This document shows positions 44,631 through 53,193 of a stretch of DNA of 64,000 nt, piece after piece. The DNA is taken from positions 269,190 through 333,189 of the forward strand of contig NZ_BLIN01000007.1 in NCBI RefSeq assembly GCF_009811555.1, written 5' to 3'. Each line of letters starts with the position of its first letter. Within the stretch, counting starts at the first letter, position 1. Under the pieces are notes generated by a model, which had not been told where the DNA came from, did not search any database, and was given only the letters and a program-made list of their open reading frames with translations. This stretch comes from Streptomyces caniferus. GTDB taxonomy: Bacteria > Actinomycetota > Actinomycetes > Streptomycetales > Streptomycetaceae. The position numbers and the translations under genes are program-made.

Positions 44631-44639
44631 GTCACAACG
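44620..44639. promoter_or_regulatory. 9-bp perfect inverted repeat over the PucR-type gene start
   Basis: CGTTGTGAC and GTCACAACG are perfect arms separated by AC. The repeat overlaps the GTG codon of the regulator and lies 163 bp from the divergent DUF1254 gene. It is probably the regulator's own operator. Confidence 0.65.
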
Positions 44640-44801
44640 ATAGGCCGCCTGACGTGTCCTCAGGGCCGATTGTCCCGGCCGGTTGGTGGGACGACAGTGA
44701 GGCGATATCGACCTGACCTTCGTGCTGCGCGGTGCCGGCTGCCCGGCCCACCCGCATCCGGCCGTCAGCTCCGACAACAGCCCTGTGAGGAACGACCCTT
44801 C

Positions 44802-46232
44802 ATGAACACAACGCGACGACTCCGCCGCTGGGGTGCCGCCGCCGGTGCGGGGGTGGCCATGCTCGCCCTGTCCGCCCCGCCGGTGACAGCAGCCCAGGCG
44901 AGCACGGCACACCCCGCGCCCGCGCCCGCCACCACCGCCGACGCGGTCAAGGCCTACGTCTACGGCTATCCGCTGGTCCTGGCGCGCGCCACCGAGCAGG
45001 CGTCCACCAACGTCCGCAAGCCCGATCCGGCGACCCTGCGGGCACCGGTGAACCAGTTCGTCAAGGCGGACAGAGCTCCCGGCCCGGAGTTCCACACCGT
45101 GGTGGCCCCGAACGTCGACACCCTGTACACCTCGGCGTGGCTGGACCTGAAGAAGGGGCCGGTCGTGCTCCATGTGCCGGACACCAAGGGCCGGTACTTC
45201 ATGATGCCCATGCTCAACGCCTGGACCGACGTCTTCGCCTCCCCGGGAACCCGCACCACCGGCAGCTCGGCCGGCGACTTCGCCCTCACCGGCCCCGGCT
45301 GGCACGGCCGGCTGCCCGCCGGAGTCAAGCAGATCAAGTCGCCGACCCGGACCGCGTGGATCCTCGGCCGGACGCAGTTCGACGGCCCCTCCGACCTGCC
45401 CGCGGTCAAGGACCTGGTGCGCCACTACACCCTCACACCGCTCCGCGACTACGGCCACCACCACACCCCGCCGCCGGGTCACGTCGACCCGAACGTCCCC
45501 ACCACCTCGCCGGCCGCCCGCGTCGCCGGCATGGACGCGCAGACCTTCTTCTCCCAACTCGCCTCGTCCATGGCCACCAACCCGCCCGCGAAGAAGGACG
45601 CTCGTATGGTGGCCACCCTGGCCCGTCTGGGCATCGTCCCCGGCAGGCCGTTCGACATCGACGCCAAGGGTCCTGCCACGGCAGAGGCCCTGCGCCAGGC
45701 CGTACCCGCGGCCCAGAAGCGGATCCGGGCCGCGCTCGCCACGTCCGGGAACGACGTGAACGGCTGGCGCGTCTCGCTCAACCTGGGCGACTACGGCACC
45801 GACTACCTGCTGCGCGCGACAACCGCCTGGCAAGGGCTCGGCGCCAACCTCCCGCAGGACGCCGTCTACCCGATCGTCCGCACCGACAGCCGGGGCAGGC
45901 CGCTGACCGGAGCCAAGCGGTACGTCCTTCACTTCACCCCCGGGCAGACCCCGCCGGTGAAGGCCTTCTGGTCCCTCACGATGTACGACCCGGACGGCTT
46001 CCTGGTGCGCAACCCGATCCACCGCTACGAGGTCGGCCACGCCGTCAAGCCGGCCCGCAACCCCGACGGATCCACGGACATCTACCTCCAGCACGACGCC
46101 CCGGCAGGCAAGAAGTCCAACTGGCTGCCCGCACCGAGCGGCCGGTTCTCCATGATCCTTCGTATGTACCGGCCCAAGTCCAGTGTCCTCGACGGCACCT
46201 GGTCCCCGCCCGCGGTCACCATGATCAGCTGA
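44802..46232 (+). CDS. Secreted DUF1254/DUF1214 protein
   Basis: A 476-residue secreted protein with an Arg-rich signal peptide (MNTTRRLRRWGAAAGAGVAMLALSAPPVTAAQA). The DUF1254 domain has KAYVYGYPLVLARAT, VAPNVDTLYTSAWLDLKKGPVVLHVPDTKGRYFMMPMLNAWTDVF, and the C-terminal DUF1214 domain has VKAFWSLTMYDPDGFLV..., YLQHDAPAGKKSNWLPAPSGRFSMILRMY. The family has no established activity. The ATG at 44802 begins the signal peptide with GAGGAAC upstream. It is probably controlled by the divergent PucR-type regulator. Confidence 0.9.
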   Translation: MNTTRRLRRWGAAAGAGVAMLALSAPPVTAAQASTAHPAPAPATTADAVKAYVYGYPLVLARATEQASTNVRKPDPATLRAPVNQFVKADRAPGPEFHTVVAPNVDTLYTSAWLDLKKGPVVLHVPDTKGRYFMMPMLNAWTDVFASPGTRTTGSSAGDFALTGPGWHGRLPAGVKQIKSPTRTAWILGRTQFDGPSDLPAVKDLVRHYTLTPLRDYGHHHTPPPGHVDPNVPTTSPAARVAGMDAQTFFSQLASSMATNPPAKKDARMVATLARLGIVPGRPFDIDAKGPATAEALRQAVPAAQKRIRAALATSGNDVNGWRVSLNLGDYGTDYLLRATTAWQGLGANLPQDAVYPIVRTDSRGRPLTGAKRYVLHFTPGQTPPVKAFWSLTMYDPDGFLVRNPIHRYEVGHAVKPARNPDGSTDIYLQHDAPAGKKSNWLPAPSGRFSMILRMYRPKSSVLDGTWSPPAVTMIS

Positions 46233-46426
46233 CGCGGGCCTTCCGGCGGCACGCCCCCCCCACGAAGCAGCGGTCACACTCGCCTCGCTCCTGCTCCGGG
46301 CGGGATCCGTGTGAGGACGGACCCCGGGGGCTGCCGCCGTCGCGACCCGGCGGCGGCAGCCCCCGCGGGATTCAGGCCTTGCGGGGGGGGGGAGCCGCCG
46401 AAAGCGTCGCCGCGGAACGTGCAGTC

Positions 46427-46479
46427 CGACGACGCCTCTGTACTCGTACTGGGCGCCGCGCTCGGGACCACCTGGCACA
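46427..46479 (+). pseudogene. Fragment of a pcaD-like alpha/beta hydrolase gene (left copy)
   Basis: Encodes DDASVLVLGAALGTTWHMW, the N-terminal oxyanion-loop region of 3-oxoadipate enol-lactonase (PcaD). The 53 bp recur at 52471-52523 with two mismatches, so fragments of the same gene bracket the zinc-responsive ribosomal protein locus. A run of ten G lies just upstream (46383-46392). Confidence 0.6.
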
Positions 46480-46502
46480 TGTGGTGGGCAATTTTTTGCG
46501 TA

Positions 46503-46517
46503 TGACATTCATTTTCA
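46503..46517. promoter_or_regulatory. Candidate Zur box upstream of rpmF
   Basis: TGACATTCATTTTCA is an imperfect 15-bp palindrome close to the Streptomyces Zur pattern (TGAAAAT-x-ATTTTCA), 48 bp before the L32 start, as expected for a zinc-repressed promoter. Confidence 0.7.
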
Positions 46518-46564
46518 TGTAGCTTTCTGGGTCTGCAGCCGTGATTCATCAGGAGGTTCCCCCA

Positions 46565-46738
46565 GTGGCCGTTCCCAAGCGCAAGATGTCCCGCAGCAAC
46601 ACCCGCCACCGCCGCGCGCAGTGGAAGGCGAGCACCCCCGACCTCGCCCCGGTCTACGTCGGCGGGGTCGAGTACCAGGTGCCGCGTCGTCTGGCGCGCG
46701 CCTATGAGCGTGGGCTGCTGCCGCTCCCTGGGAAGTGA
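46565..46738 (+). CDS. rpmF: 50S ribosomal protein L32, zinc-free (C-) paralogue
   Basis: A 57-residue L32 beginning [21 protein letters not shown]. The C-terminal half, where zinc-binding L32 has two CxxC pairs, has no cysteine ([23 protein letters not shown]), so this is the C- form made when zinc is scarce. The GTG at 46565 has CAGGAGG upstream. A Zur-box-like palindrome lies in the promoter. The CobW-type gene follows, possibly with GTGA overlap. Confidence 0.95.
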   Translation: MAVPKRKMSRSNTRHRRAQWKASTPDLAPVYVGGVEYQVPRRLARAYERGLLPLPGK

Positions 46739-46791
46739 CAGGCGCACGCCGCAGTACACCCCAGTCGATCCCGTACGAACAGGAACCGTCC

Positions 46792-47991
46792 GTGCCTGCC
46801 GCTGCCGCACCCGCCGCCATCGACCGCTCTCTGCCCGTCACCGTGCTCTCCGGATTCCTTGGGGCCGGCAAGACCACGCTGCTCAATCACGTCCTGAACA
46901 ACCGCGCGGGGCTTCGCGTGGCGGTGATCGTGAACGACATGAGCGAGGTCAATATCGATGCGGCGCTGGTGCGCGACGGGGGAGCGGAGCTGTCGCGTAC
47001 CGAGGAGCGGCTGGTGGAGATGACCAACGGCTGCATCTGCTGCACGCTGCGGGATGACCTGCTGGAGGAGGTGGACAGGCTCGCTCGCGCGGGCCGGTTC
47101 GACTACTTGCTCATTGAGTCCAGCGGCATCTCCGAGCCCATGCCGGTGGCGGCCACGTTCTCGTTCGCCCGCGACGACGGCGCGATGCTCGCGGACGTCG
47201 CGGACCTGGACACCATGGTCACAGTCGTCGACGCCGCCAACTTCCTCCCCGAGCTGGCGCGTGGCGACGAACTGACGGAGCGCGGTCTTGACCAGTATGA
47301 GGACGACGAACGCACGGTCAGTGACCTGCTGATGGACCAGGTCGAATTCGCCGACGTGATCGTGCTCAACAAGCTCGACCTCGTCGGCGAGGACGAGACG
47401 GACCGGCTCAAGGCCACCCTGGCCCGCCTCAACCCCTCGGCCCACATCGTGCCCGTCCGCCACGGGCAGGTGGACCCGATCGAGATCCTCGGCACCGGCC
47501 GGTTCGACGTGGAGAAGGCCCAGCAGGCCCCGGGCTGGGTCGCCGAACTCAACGGAGACCACGTCCCGGAGACCGAGGAGTACGGGATCTCCAGCCTCGT
47601 CTTCCGCGCCGAACAGTACTTCCACCCCGAGCGGTTGTGGCGGTTCGTCGCCGAGGAGTTGGACAGCGGGGCGTACGGCGGCATCTTGCGCTCCAAGGGC
47701 TTCTTCCGGCTCGCGACGCGGCCCGCCGTCACCGGGCTGTGGTCCCAGGCCGGCGTCGTCGCCCGCTTCGAGCCCGCCGGCGTCCGCAGTGGCGAACAGC
47801 AGGCGCAGGAGCTGGTTTTCATCGGCACCGCCCTGCGCAGGGAGGCCCTGGCCGAACGGCTCGCCGCCTGCCTCCTGCGGGACGGCGAGATCGCCGCCGG
47901 GCTGGGCGATCCGTTCCCGTCCTGGGAGACGTACGGCATCGACGATGCATGCGAGCACGAGCAGGGCCGCGAGGCCGTCCCCACTGGCTGA
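46792..47991 (+). CDS. CobW/ZNG1-type G3E GTPase, putative zinc metallochaperone
   Basis: A 399-residue G3E-family GTPase. Walker A is GFLGAGKTT (residues 21-29), and the metal-binding CxCC motif is [12 protein letters not shown] (Cys81, Cys83, Cys84). The guanine motif is NKLD, and the C-terminal CobW_C domain ends in [18 protein letters not shown]. Zur-regulated members deliver zinc to client enzymes under starvation. GTG 46792 has AGGAAC upstream; GTG 46735, overlapping the L32 stop, is an alternative. A 14-bp-stem terminator follows. Confidence 0.92.
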   Translation: MPAAAAPAAIDRSLPVTVLSGFLGAGKTTLLNHVLNNRAGLRVAVIVNDMSEVNIDAALVRDGGAELSRTEERLVEMTNGCICCTLRDDLLEEVDRLARAGRFDYLLIESSGISEPMPVAATFSFARDDGAMLADVADLDTMVTVVDAANFLPELARGDELTERGLDQYEDDERTVSDLLMDQVEFADVIVLNKLDLVGEDETDRLKATLARLNPSAHIVPVRHGQVDPIEILGTGRFDVEKAQQAPGWVAELNGDHVPETEEYGISSLVFRAEQYFHPERLWRFVAEELDSGAYGGILRSKGFFRLATRPAVTGLWSQAGVVARFEPAGVRSGEQQAQELVFIGTALRREALAERLAACLLRDGEIAAGLGDPFPSWETYGIDDACEHEQGREAVPTG

Positions 47992-48001
47992 AGGCCATGT
48001 A

Positions 48002-48044
48002 CCGATGCCGGACCAGCTACCTGTTGGTCCGGCATCGGCGTTTT
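48002..48044 (+). terminator. Terminator after the CobW-type gene
   Basis: CCGATGCCGGACCA and TGGTCCGGCATCGG form a perfect 14-bp stem with a 9-nt loop, followed by CGTTTT. It lies 10 bp after the stop. Confidence 0.85.
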
Positions 48045-49001
48045 GCCATCCAGAAGAATGTTGGCGGTGTAGAGCAGCAGCCGGTTGTAGCGGTGCGGTA
48101 CCCGTACGTCCTCGGTGAAGGAGTCAGGTGGCACGAGGCGCGTTCCGAGGGCGTCGACCAGGTTGTTGTGCGGCGAGGCCACCATGTTTCCGCCGAGCCG
48201 GCCGCCGGCGGCTGCGCACCATTTTCCGGACAAGGAGAATCACCATGCCGTTCCCTTCCTCAGATCCCCGCAGGTCACTGCGCTGAGGGCGGCCGTACGA
48301 CGGCTGCTCGCCCTCGATGAGGACGTCGCCGCCCTGATCCGCCGGCTCGCCCGTGCCGAGCGTGGCTGCTCGCCGCTGGAAACCGTCATCGCCAACGAGT
48401 CCGGTGAGGTGGGAGTGGACGGGCCCGGCCCGCGGTTCCTGGTGGCCGCCGAACGGGAGGGGACGCTGTGGCCTATTGCCCGCCGGACGGGAACGCGCTG
48501 TGAGGCTGCGTCGATACGTCCCTGCTGCGCACGCCCATGTCATCAGTTGCGGCTCGACCGACTCTGCGCGGCCGTCGCGGATTCGTCCTCCTCCAGCCCC
48601 ATGTCCGCCCCTGTGGCGAGGTGGAGTTTCGCGCGGCCCATCTCCTTGCGTGCCAGGTCCTGGACGCGGTGCATCAGCGTGGTGCCGATGTCCGACCGCG
48701 CAAGCGCGGGTGCGTCCGGAGGTGGTTGAGTTCGCCCCAGTGTGCGATGAATGAGTGCGGGTCACGGGCGTACCACCGGCCATCCCGCCAAGTGCCCTCG
48801 ATGGTGGCGATCAGCGGCCGGCCGGAGGCGGGCCGGCGGCTGGGCCGAAGCGCTCCCAAGCGTCGCCCGGGGCTGGACTGCCCTTTCGTGTATGCCGGGT
48901 TGGGCAGTGCCGTGGCTGCGACCACTGCCCAACCCGGAGTCTTCACGCCTTCGGCTTCGGTGGAAGTGCCGGGGTCGGGCGTCAGTCCGGCGCGATAAAG
49001 G
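48045..49001. other. 957-bp region of gene relics
   Basis: No intact gene. The minus strand at 48047-48233 reads NMVASPHNNLVDALGTRLVPPDSFTEDVRVPHRYNRLLLYTANI, which looks like part of a small oxygenase-like (possibly DUF6445) protein cut off by the terminator. The plus strand at 48270-48410 reads RAAVRRLLALDEDVAALIRRLARAERGCSPLETVI, unrecognised. The minus strand at 48690-48830 reads RPLIATIEGTWRDGRWYARDPHSFIAHWGELNHLRTHPRL. Each piece is short, in a different frame and without a proper end, so the region is decayed. Confidence 0.45.
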
Positions 49002-49307
49002 TCACCAACTGCTCTTGGTGACGCCGGGGAGCTCGCCCGCGTGTGCCATTTCGCGTACACGAATGCGGGAGAGGCCGAAGGTGCGCAGGTGGCCGCGGGG
49101 GCGTCCGTCGACCGCGTCGCGGTTGCGGACCCGGGTGGCGCTGGCGTCGCGCGGCTGACGGCGCAGCTCCTGCTGTGCGGCCGCGCGCGCGTCGTCGGAC
49201 GTCCCCGGATTGGCGATGATCGCCTTCAGCTCGGCGCGGCGCTCGGCGTACCGGGCGACGATCCCGCGCCGCTGTTCATTCTTGGCGATCTTGCTCTTCT
49301 TCGCCAT
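49002..49307 (-). CDS. rpsN: 30S ribosomal protein S14, zinc-free paralogue
   Basis: A 101-residue S14 ([28 protein letters not shown]... [30 protein letters not shown]). It is the long, cysteine-free form without the zinc ribbon of short S14. The ATG shares its A with the L28 stop (TGATG), so the two are coupled. It is a member of the zinc-starvation set. Confidence 0.96.
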   Translation of the reverse strand: MAKKSKIAKNEQRRGIVARYAERRAELKAIIANPGTSDDARAAAQQELRRQPRDASATRVRNRDAVDGRPRGHLRTFGLSRIRVREMAHAGELPGVTKSSW

Positions 49308-49543
49308 CAGATCTTTCCTCCCTGGTTACGGATACGGGCCACGGCGGCCTCGATGCCGATCGTGTCGACGGTCTTGATGCCCTTGGTGCTGAGCGTGAGC
49401 CGGACGTAGCGGTTCTCGCTCGGCAGCCAGTAGCGCTTGTGCTGGATGTTGGGGTCGAACCGGCGCTTGGTGCGGCGGTGTGAGTGGGAGATGTTGTTGC
49501 CGAAGCCGGGTTGCCGGCCGGTGAGTTGGCAGTGGGCGGACAT
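49307..49543 (-). CDS. rpmB: 50S ribosomal protein L28, zinc-free paralogue
   Basis: A 78-residue L28: [34 protein letters not shown], ending [13 protein letters not shown]. It has only one Cys, so it lacks the zinc site of the C+ form. The ATG at 49543 has GGGGGA 5 bases upstream. It is the first gene of the L28-S14 pair and is divergent from L33; a Zur-box-like site lies between. Confidence 0.96.
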   Translation of the reverse strand: MSAHCQLTGRQPGFGNNISHSHRRTKRRFDPNIQHKRYWLPSENRYVRLTLSTKGIKTVDTIGIEAAVARIRNQGGKI

Positions 49544-49594
49544 GGTCCCCCTTGTGTCGTGGGCGGTCGTCAGGTCGGCACCGTACCAGCTTGG

Positions 49595-49609
49595 TGAAAA
49601 TGAAAACCA
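49595..49609. promoter_or_regulatory. Candidate Zur box between divergent rpmB-rpsN and rpmG operons
   Basis: TGAAAATGAAAACCA carries one perfect Zur half-site (TGAAAAT) and a poorer second half. It lies in the 85-bp gap between the L28 and L33 starts and could repress both directions. Confidence 0.55.
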
Positions 49610-49628
49610 TTTGTGTATGCTGCTCGGC

Positions 49629-49793
49629 ATGGCTCGTAACGAACTGCGTCCGATCATCAAGCTGCGGTCCACGGCCGGGACTGGCTACACGTACGTGACC
49701 CGCAAGAACCGCCGAAATGACCCGGATCGCCTGACCCTGCGCAAGTACGACCCCGTCGTCGGTCGTCACGTCGATTTCCGCGAGGAGCGCTGA
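49629..49793 (+). CDS. rpmG: 50S ribosomal protein L33, zinc-free paralogue
   Basis: A 54-residue L33 ([35 protein letters not shown]) with no cysteine, hence the C- form. The ATG at 49629 has no clear ribosome site; an in-frame ATG at 49617 would add MLLG. It is followed by L31 after 5 bp. Confidence 0.95.
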   Translation: MARNELRPIIKLRSTAGTGYTYVTRKNRRNDPDRLTLRKYDPVVGRHVDFREER

Positions 49794-49798
49794 CCCCC

Positions 49799-50050
49799 AT
49801 GAAGCCCGGAATCCACCCCGAATACCGGCCCGTCGTCTTCCGTGACAGCGCCGGAGACTTCGCCTTCCTCACCCGCTCCACCGCCACCAGCGACAAGACG
49901 ATGGAATGGGAGGACGGCAACACCTACCCCGTCATCGACGTCGAGATCTCCTCGGCGAGCCACCCGTTCTACACCGGTACCCAGCGCGTGCTGGACACCG
50001 CGGGCCGTGTTGAGCGCTTCCAGCGCCGGTATGGGCGGGGGGAACGGTGA
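49799..50050 (+). CDS. rpmE2: 50S ribosomal protein L31 type B, zinc-free paralogue
   Basis: An 83-residue type B L31: [56 protein letters not shown]. It lacks the CxxC pair of zinc-binding L31. Type B L31 replaces the zinc form on ribosomes during zinc limitation. Its stop overlaps the GTG of the next gene (GTGA). Confidence 0.96.
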   Translation: MKPGIHPEYRPVVFRDSAGDFAFLTRSTATSDKTMEWEDGNTYPVIDVEISSASHPFYTGTQRVLDTAGRVERFQRRYGRGER

Positions 50051-51204
50051 GCCCGGCCGAGCGCCGGCTGCCGGTGGTGATCGTCGGCGGGCTGTGCGAA
50101 GGCGCCCGCCGCGCCGCGGTGGGGGACCTCCTGCACTCGGTGCCCGGGACCGTGGTGCTGCACCACGACCTGTCGTCCGGGTCCGAAAGCTCGGTCCACC
50201 GCACCATTCGCGACAACACCGGCCCGGTCGACAGCGGTCACACCCCTCTGGTCAACGACTGCGCGTGCTGTGCGCTGCGCGAGGACCTGGTCCCCGAACT
50301 GGTGCGGCTGGCCGACGCCGGAACGTACCGCCTGGCCGTCGTCGAGCTGTGGGACTCGGTCGAGCCGCAGGCCATGGCCGCCGTCGTCGCTGCCGAGAGC
50401 GAATCGCTGGAGCTGACCGGGGTGGCCACCGCGGTCGACCCCGCGCTCGTCTTGCCGTACCTGTCGAACGGGGACGACTTGGCTGAGGCCGGTCTCGCGG
50501 CCGCTCCCGCCGATCAGCGCACGGTCGCCGACACCTTCGCCCGGCAGATCGAATACCCCACGGTGCTCGCCCTCGCCCCAGGCGACGAAACGGCGGACGA
50601 CGCCGACCTCGCACTGCTCGCCCAACTCACCCCGGCCGCACAGCGTTTGTGGGTCGGCGAGGGCATACTCGGCCCGGCCCTGATGGCCGGATTCGACGTC
50701 GAGGCGGCGGCCGCCCGGCAGCACCCGGCGTGCGCGCTGCTGCCGCAGGAGGCCGACGAACACGGGGTCGACACCCTCGTATGGCGGCGGGAACGGCCCT
50801 TCCACCCGGGGCGGCTCCACGCGGCCCTGGAGGATCTGGTCTGCGCCGCCGCTCGCATCCGGGGCCGGTTCTGGCTGGCCGACCGGCCCGACACGCTGCT
50901 GTCGTGGGACGCTGCCGGCGGCGCGCTGTGCGTGGAATCGGCGGGCCCTTGGCTTGCCGCGCTGCCGGACGCCGCCTGGGAAATGGTGCCCGCCGAACGC
51001 CGCGTCGCCGCCTCCCTCGACTGGCACCCCGAACACGGCGACCGGTGCCAGCACCTCACCTTCACCTGTCCCGGCCTCGACCGCGACAACCTGCTGGCCC
51101 TGCTGGACTCGTGCCTGCTCACCGATGCCGAGTACGCGGCCGGGCCGCAGTCCTGGAGAGAGCTGTCGCACGCCTTCGACGAACTGCTCGACCCCGTCGC
51201 CTGA
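50047..51204 (+). CDS. CobW-like protein with degenerate P-loop (putative pseudo-GTPase)
   Basis: A 385-residue protein that aligns along its length with CobW/G3E proteins. The Walker A position reads [19 protein letters not shown], where the invariant GxGKT/S is absent, so GTP binding of the usual kind is unlikely. The metal motif is kept: [12 protein letters not shown] (Cys72, Cys74, Cys75), as is a CobW_C-like end ([22 protein letters not shown]). It is coupled to L31 by a GTGA overlap and followed by S18, matching an arrangement known in Streptomyces Zur regulons. A zinc-binding or scaffolding role without GTPase cycling is inferred. Confidence 0.88.
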   Translation: MSPAERRLPVVIVGGLCEGARRAAVGDLLHSVPGTVVLHHDLSSGSESSVHRTIRDNTGPVDSGHTPLVNDCACCALREDLVPELVRLADAGTYRLAVVELWDSVEPQAMAAVVAAESESLELTGVATAVDPALVLPYLSNGDDLAEAGLAAAPADQRTVADTFARQIEYPTVLALAPGDETADDADLALLAQLTPAAQRLWVGEGILGPALMAGFDVEAAAARQHPACALLPQEADEHGVDTLVWRRERPFHPGRLHAALEDLVCAAARIRGRFWLADRPDTLLSWDAAGGALCVESAGPWLAALPDAAWEMVPAERRVAASLDWHPEHGDRCQHLTFTCPGLDRDNLLALLDSCLLTDAEYAAGPQSWRELSHAFDELLDPVA

Positions 51205-51253
51205 GCCCGAAACCCAGTCACCCCCAACAACCGGAAGGAACGGACCGAACCCC

Positions 51254-51493
51254 ATGCCCCGTCACCCCCATCTCAAGAACAAGCCCGCCAAGCGGAAGGT
51301 CAATCCGCTGGACGCCGCCGGCATCACCTACGTCGACTACAAGGACACCGACCTGCTGCGGAAGTTCATCTCCGACCGCGGCAAGATCCGCAGCCGCCGG
51401 GTGACCAACGTGACCAGGCAGCAGCAGCGGCAGGTAGCCAGCGCCGTCAAGAACGCTCGCGAGATGGCCCTCATCCCCTACGCCTCCCGATAG
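51254..51493 (+). CDS. rpsR: 30S ribosomal protein S18, zinc-free paralogue
   Basis: A 79-residue S18: [64 protein letters not shown]. It has no cysteines. The ATG at 51254 has GGAAGGA about 12 bases upstream. It is the last gene of the zinc-responsive set. Confidence 0.96.
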   Translation: MPRHPHLKNKPAKRKVNPLDAAGITYVDYKDTDLLRKFISDRGKIRSRRVTNVTRQQQRQVASAVKNAREMALIPYASR

Positions 51494-51514
51494 TCAGCCA
51501 GGAGGAGAGCAGAA

Positions 51515-51622
51515 GTGCCGTTGACGATGCTGCGGGCACGAAAGGCCGCCCACACACTCGTTGCCGCCCTCGCGCAGGCGGGACGGGGAACACCGGCAGG
51601 GCGCCGGAACGGGGACTGCTGA
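51515..51622 (+). CDS. Very short open frame with a strong ribosome site (doubtful)
   Basis: Thirty-five residues (VPLTMLRARKAAHTLVAALAQAGRG...) preceded by GGAGGAGAG, 21 bp after rpsR. It may be a small peptide or the truncated start of a lost gene of this operon. No family is recognised. Confidence 0.3.
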   Translation: MPLTMLRARKAAHTLVAALAQAGRGTPAGRRNGDC

Positions 51623-51869
51623 GCATCGTCTCGGGCAACACTCCGCAGCCGCCCAGTGGACGCGTTACGCCGCGCCTGACGCCGTGGTGTTGTCAGTTTC
51701 GGTCGACGACGAGGAAGGAGGGCGATACCTGTTCGTGCGGCGGGTCGTCCCGTGCGACGATGGGCAGCTTCGGGACGAGCCAGTGCTGCAACGGCGTTTG
51801 TGCTGATGGGTGGGCAGTTCTGTGGGCGGTGTCCGCGTCGTGTGTAGTGACTGATGCGGACTTGGCAGT

Positions 51870-51973
51870 CGTCCAAGCAGCCCCGGGCGGTCGCGACTCG
51901 CTACGACAAACACGGCTATGTCTTCCTCGGCACCGCCACCGCGGCGTCCGTCGCCATCTGGCTCCGAACATGA
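51870..51973 (+). pseudogene. IS5-family transposase C-terminal relic
   Basis: The frame ending at TGA 51971-51973 reads RAVATRYDKHGYVFLGTATAASVAIWLRT, the typical C-terminus of Streptomyces IS5-type transposases (ATRYDK...). Nothing of the catalytic core precedes it. Confidence 0.6.
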
Positions 51974-52148
51974 CCTCCTCTGCACCCCAGCAGTAGACGC
52001 TCTGGTTCTGGCGCCGGGCGCTGCTGATGAGAACAGCCAGATCACTCACGATCGCGTCGGCGATCTCCGTGACGTGTTCGGCTGATCCCAGTAGGGCCGG
52101 TGTCACAGGCGTGCTGGCATGGCTCAGGTCGAGACAGGCGTACGGGTG

Positions 52149-52281
52149 AGATCTGAGAGCGCGAGGGGGTGAGTGAGATGTCGACACACCCTGCAAGGCC
52201 GCTTTGATGGGCCGGTAGACGCCCCGGTCCTGATCGCGAGCAAGGCACCCGCGTCCTTACCGGTGGATCATGGTGTGCTAT
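52149..52281 (+). repeat. ~130-bp direct repeat, copy 1
   Basis: Starts at GATCTGAG and ends near GGATCATGGTG. It recurs at 59771-59901 with scattered differences; both copies contain GGGCCGGTAGACGCCCCGGT. The second copy lies just before an IS5-type transposase, so this copy is probably the flank of a lost element. Confidence 0.75.
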
Positions 52282-52432
52282 GAAGCGGCGGTCACCCGGT
52301 CGTCCACGCCATCTTCACGATGAGGCTCTGACCTGCTAAAACCACGCTTCGGGCGCGATCGGCGGGCACATTCCGGCGGCTCTTCCCGACCCGGGTGTCA
52401 GGATCGCGTCACGGAGTCGGTAGCGTGGCCGG

Positions 52433-52531
52433 GTGAGTGAGAAGACCCTGCAGTACCGGATCGACGGCCCCGACGACGCCCCCGTACTCGTACTGGGCGC
52501 CGCGCTCGGGACCACCTGGCACAGGTCGTAA
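52433..52531 (+). pseudogene. 5' fragment of a pcaD-like enol-lactonase gene (right copy)
   Basis: GTG 52433 begins VSEKTLQYRIDGPDDAPVLVLG, then AALGTTWHRS and TAA at 52529-52531: the first 30 residues of a 3-oxoadipate enol-lactonase, cut off right after the GTTWH motif. The 3' 53 bp match 46427-46479. The remainder of the gene is missing. Confidence 0.65.
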
Positions 52532-52747
52532 CCCGTGTCCTGGGGCGTCCAGCCGAAGCAGGGAGTGGCTCCCAAGGCCATCTCGGAGCCCTGAGTCCGG
52601 GGCCGTCCACACAGTCTGTGAGACACGTGTGAGAGCACGTGAGAACCCCAACGCCCTGGACGTATCCTCCACGCTCCCTGTTCCGTCCCAGGTGGGGCGG
52701 ACGCTCGTAGGGCTATACCGCGGGCGCCATCTCCGCGTGCGCGTAGA

Positions 52748-53066
52748 CCACGTGTCGACGCCCGCCCGCACAGCAGCATCTGCGCGACAATCACCTCCTC
52801 CCGGACCCGGAGGACCACGAGGCGCTCCGGACCGCGCAGCGCCATGCGGGCAACTCCGACCTGGCCGCTCTGCTTCATCGCGTCCGCAACAACCGGTACG
52901 GGCGGGCGCCGGCTTCCTCGACGCCCAGGAAGTACGACCTGTCCCATGCGACGGGGTCGATCTGGTCTGACGGCAGGAAGCCGAGCACCTCGATCGTCTT
53001 CACGCCGGGAAGGGGCAGATCCGCGAGATCGCTGTCGTTCAGCACGACGGTGCGGCCATCCGGAGC
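52748..53066 (-). pseudogene. Ku DNA-repair protein, internal/3' fragment
   Basis: The minus strand reads PDGRTVVLNDSDLADLPLPGVKTIEVLGFLPSDQIDPVAWDRSYFLGVEEAGARPYRLLR and then, after a one-base deletion near 52890, DAMKQSGQVGVARMALRGPERLVVLRVREEVIVAQMLL. This is the middle of bacterial Ku, the end-binding protein of non-homologous end joining. The N-terminal part is at 57069-57172, about 4.0 kb away on the same strand. Confidence 0.8.
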
Positions 53067-53193
53067 CTCGTTCTCTGGGGGACCGTTCCCTGTTGCGTGA
53101 CGTCGCAGATCCCCTCTTCGTTGGGGGTGCTGCGACGGTTCTCCGGGGGTGTGGCTCCGCGGTAGATCGTTGCGCGCAGAGAGAGGGGTTCGG

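Larger units (their letters stand above)
51974..53193. other. Mosaic of relics, no intact gene
   Basis: Contains, in order: an unassigned minus-strand reading (DLSHASTPVTPALLGSAEHVTEIADAIVSDLAVLISSARRQNQS, about 51985-52120), one copy of a 130-bp repeat, a pcaD fragment, the 3' part of a broken ku gene, and the left end of an inverted-repeat-bounded insertion. Confidence 0.5.
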
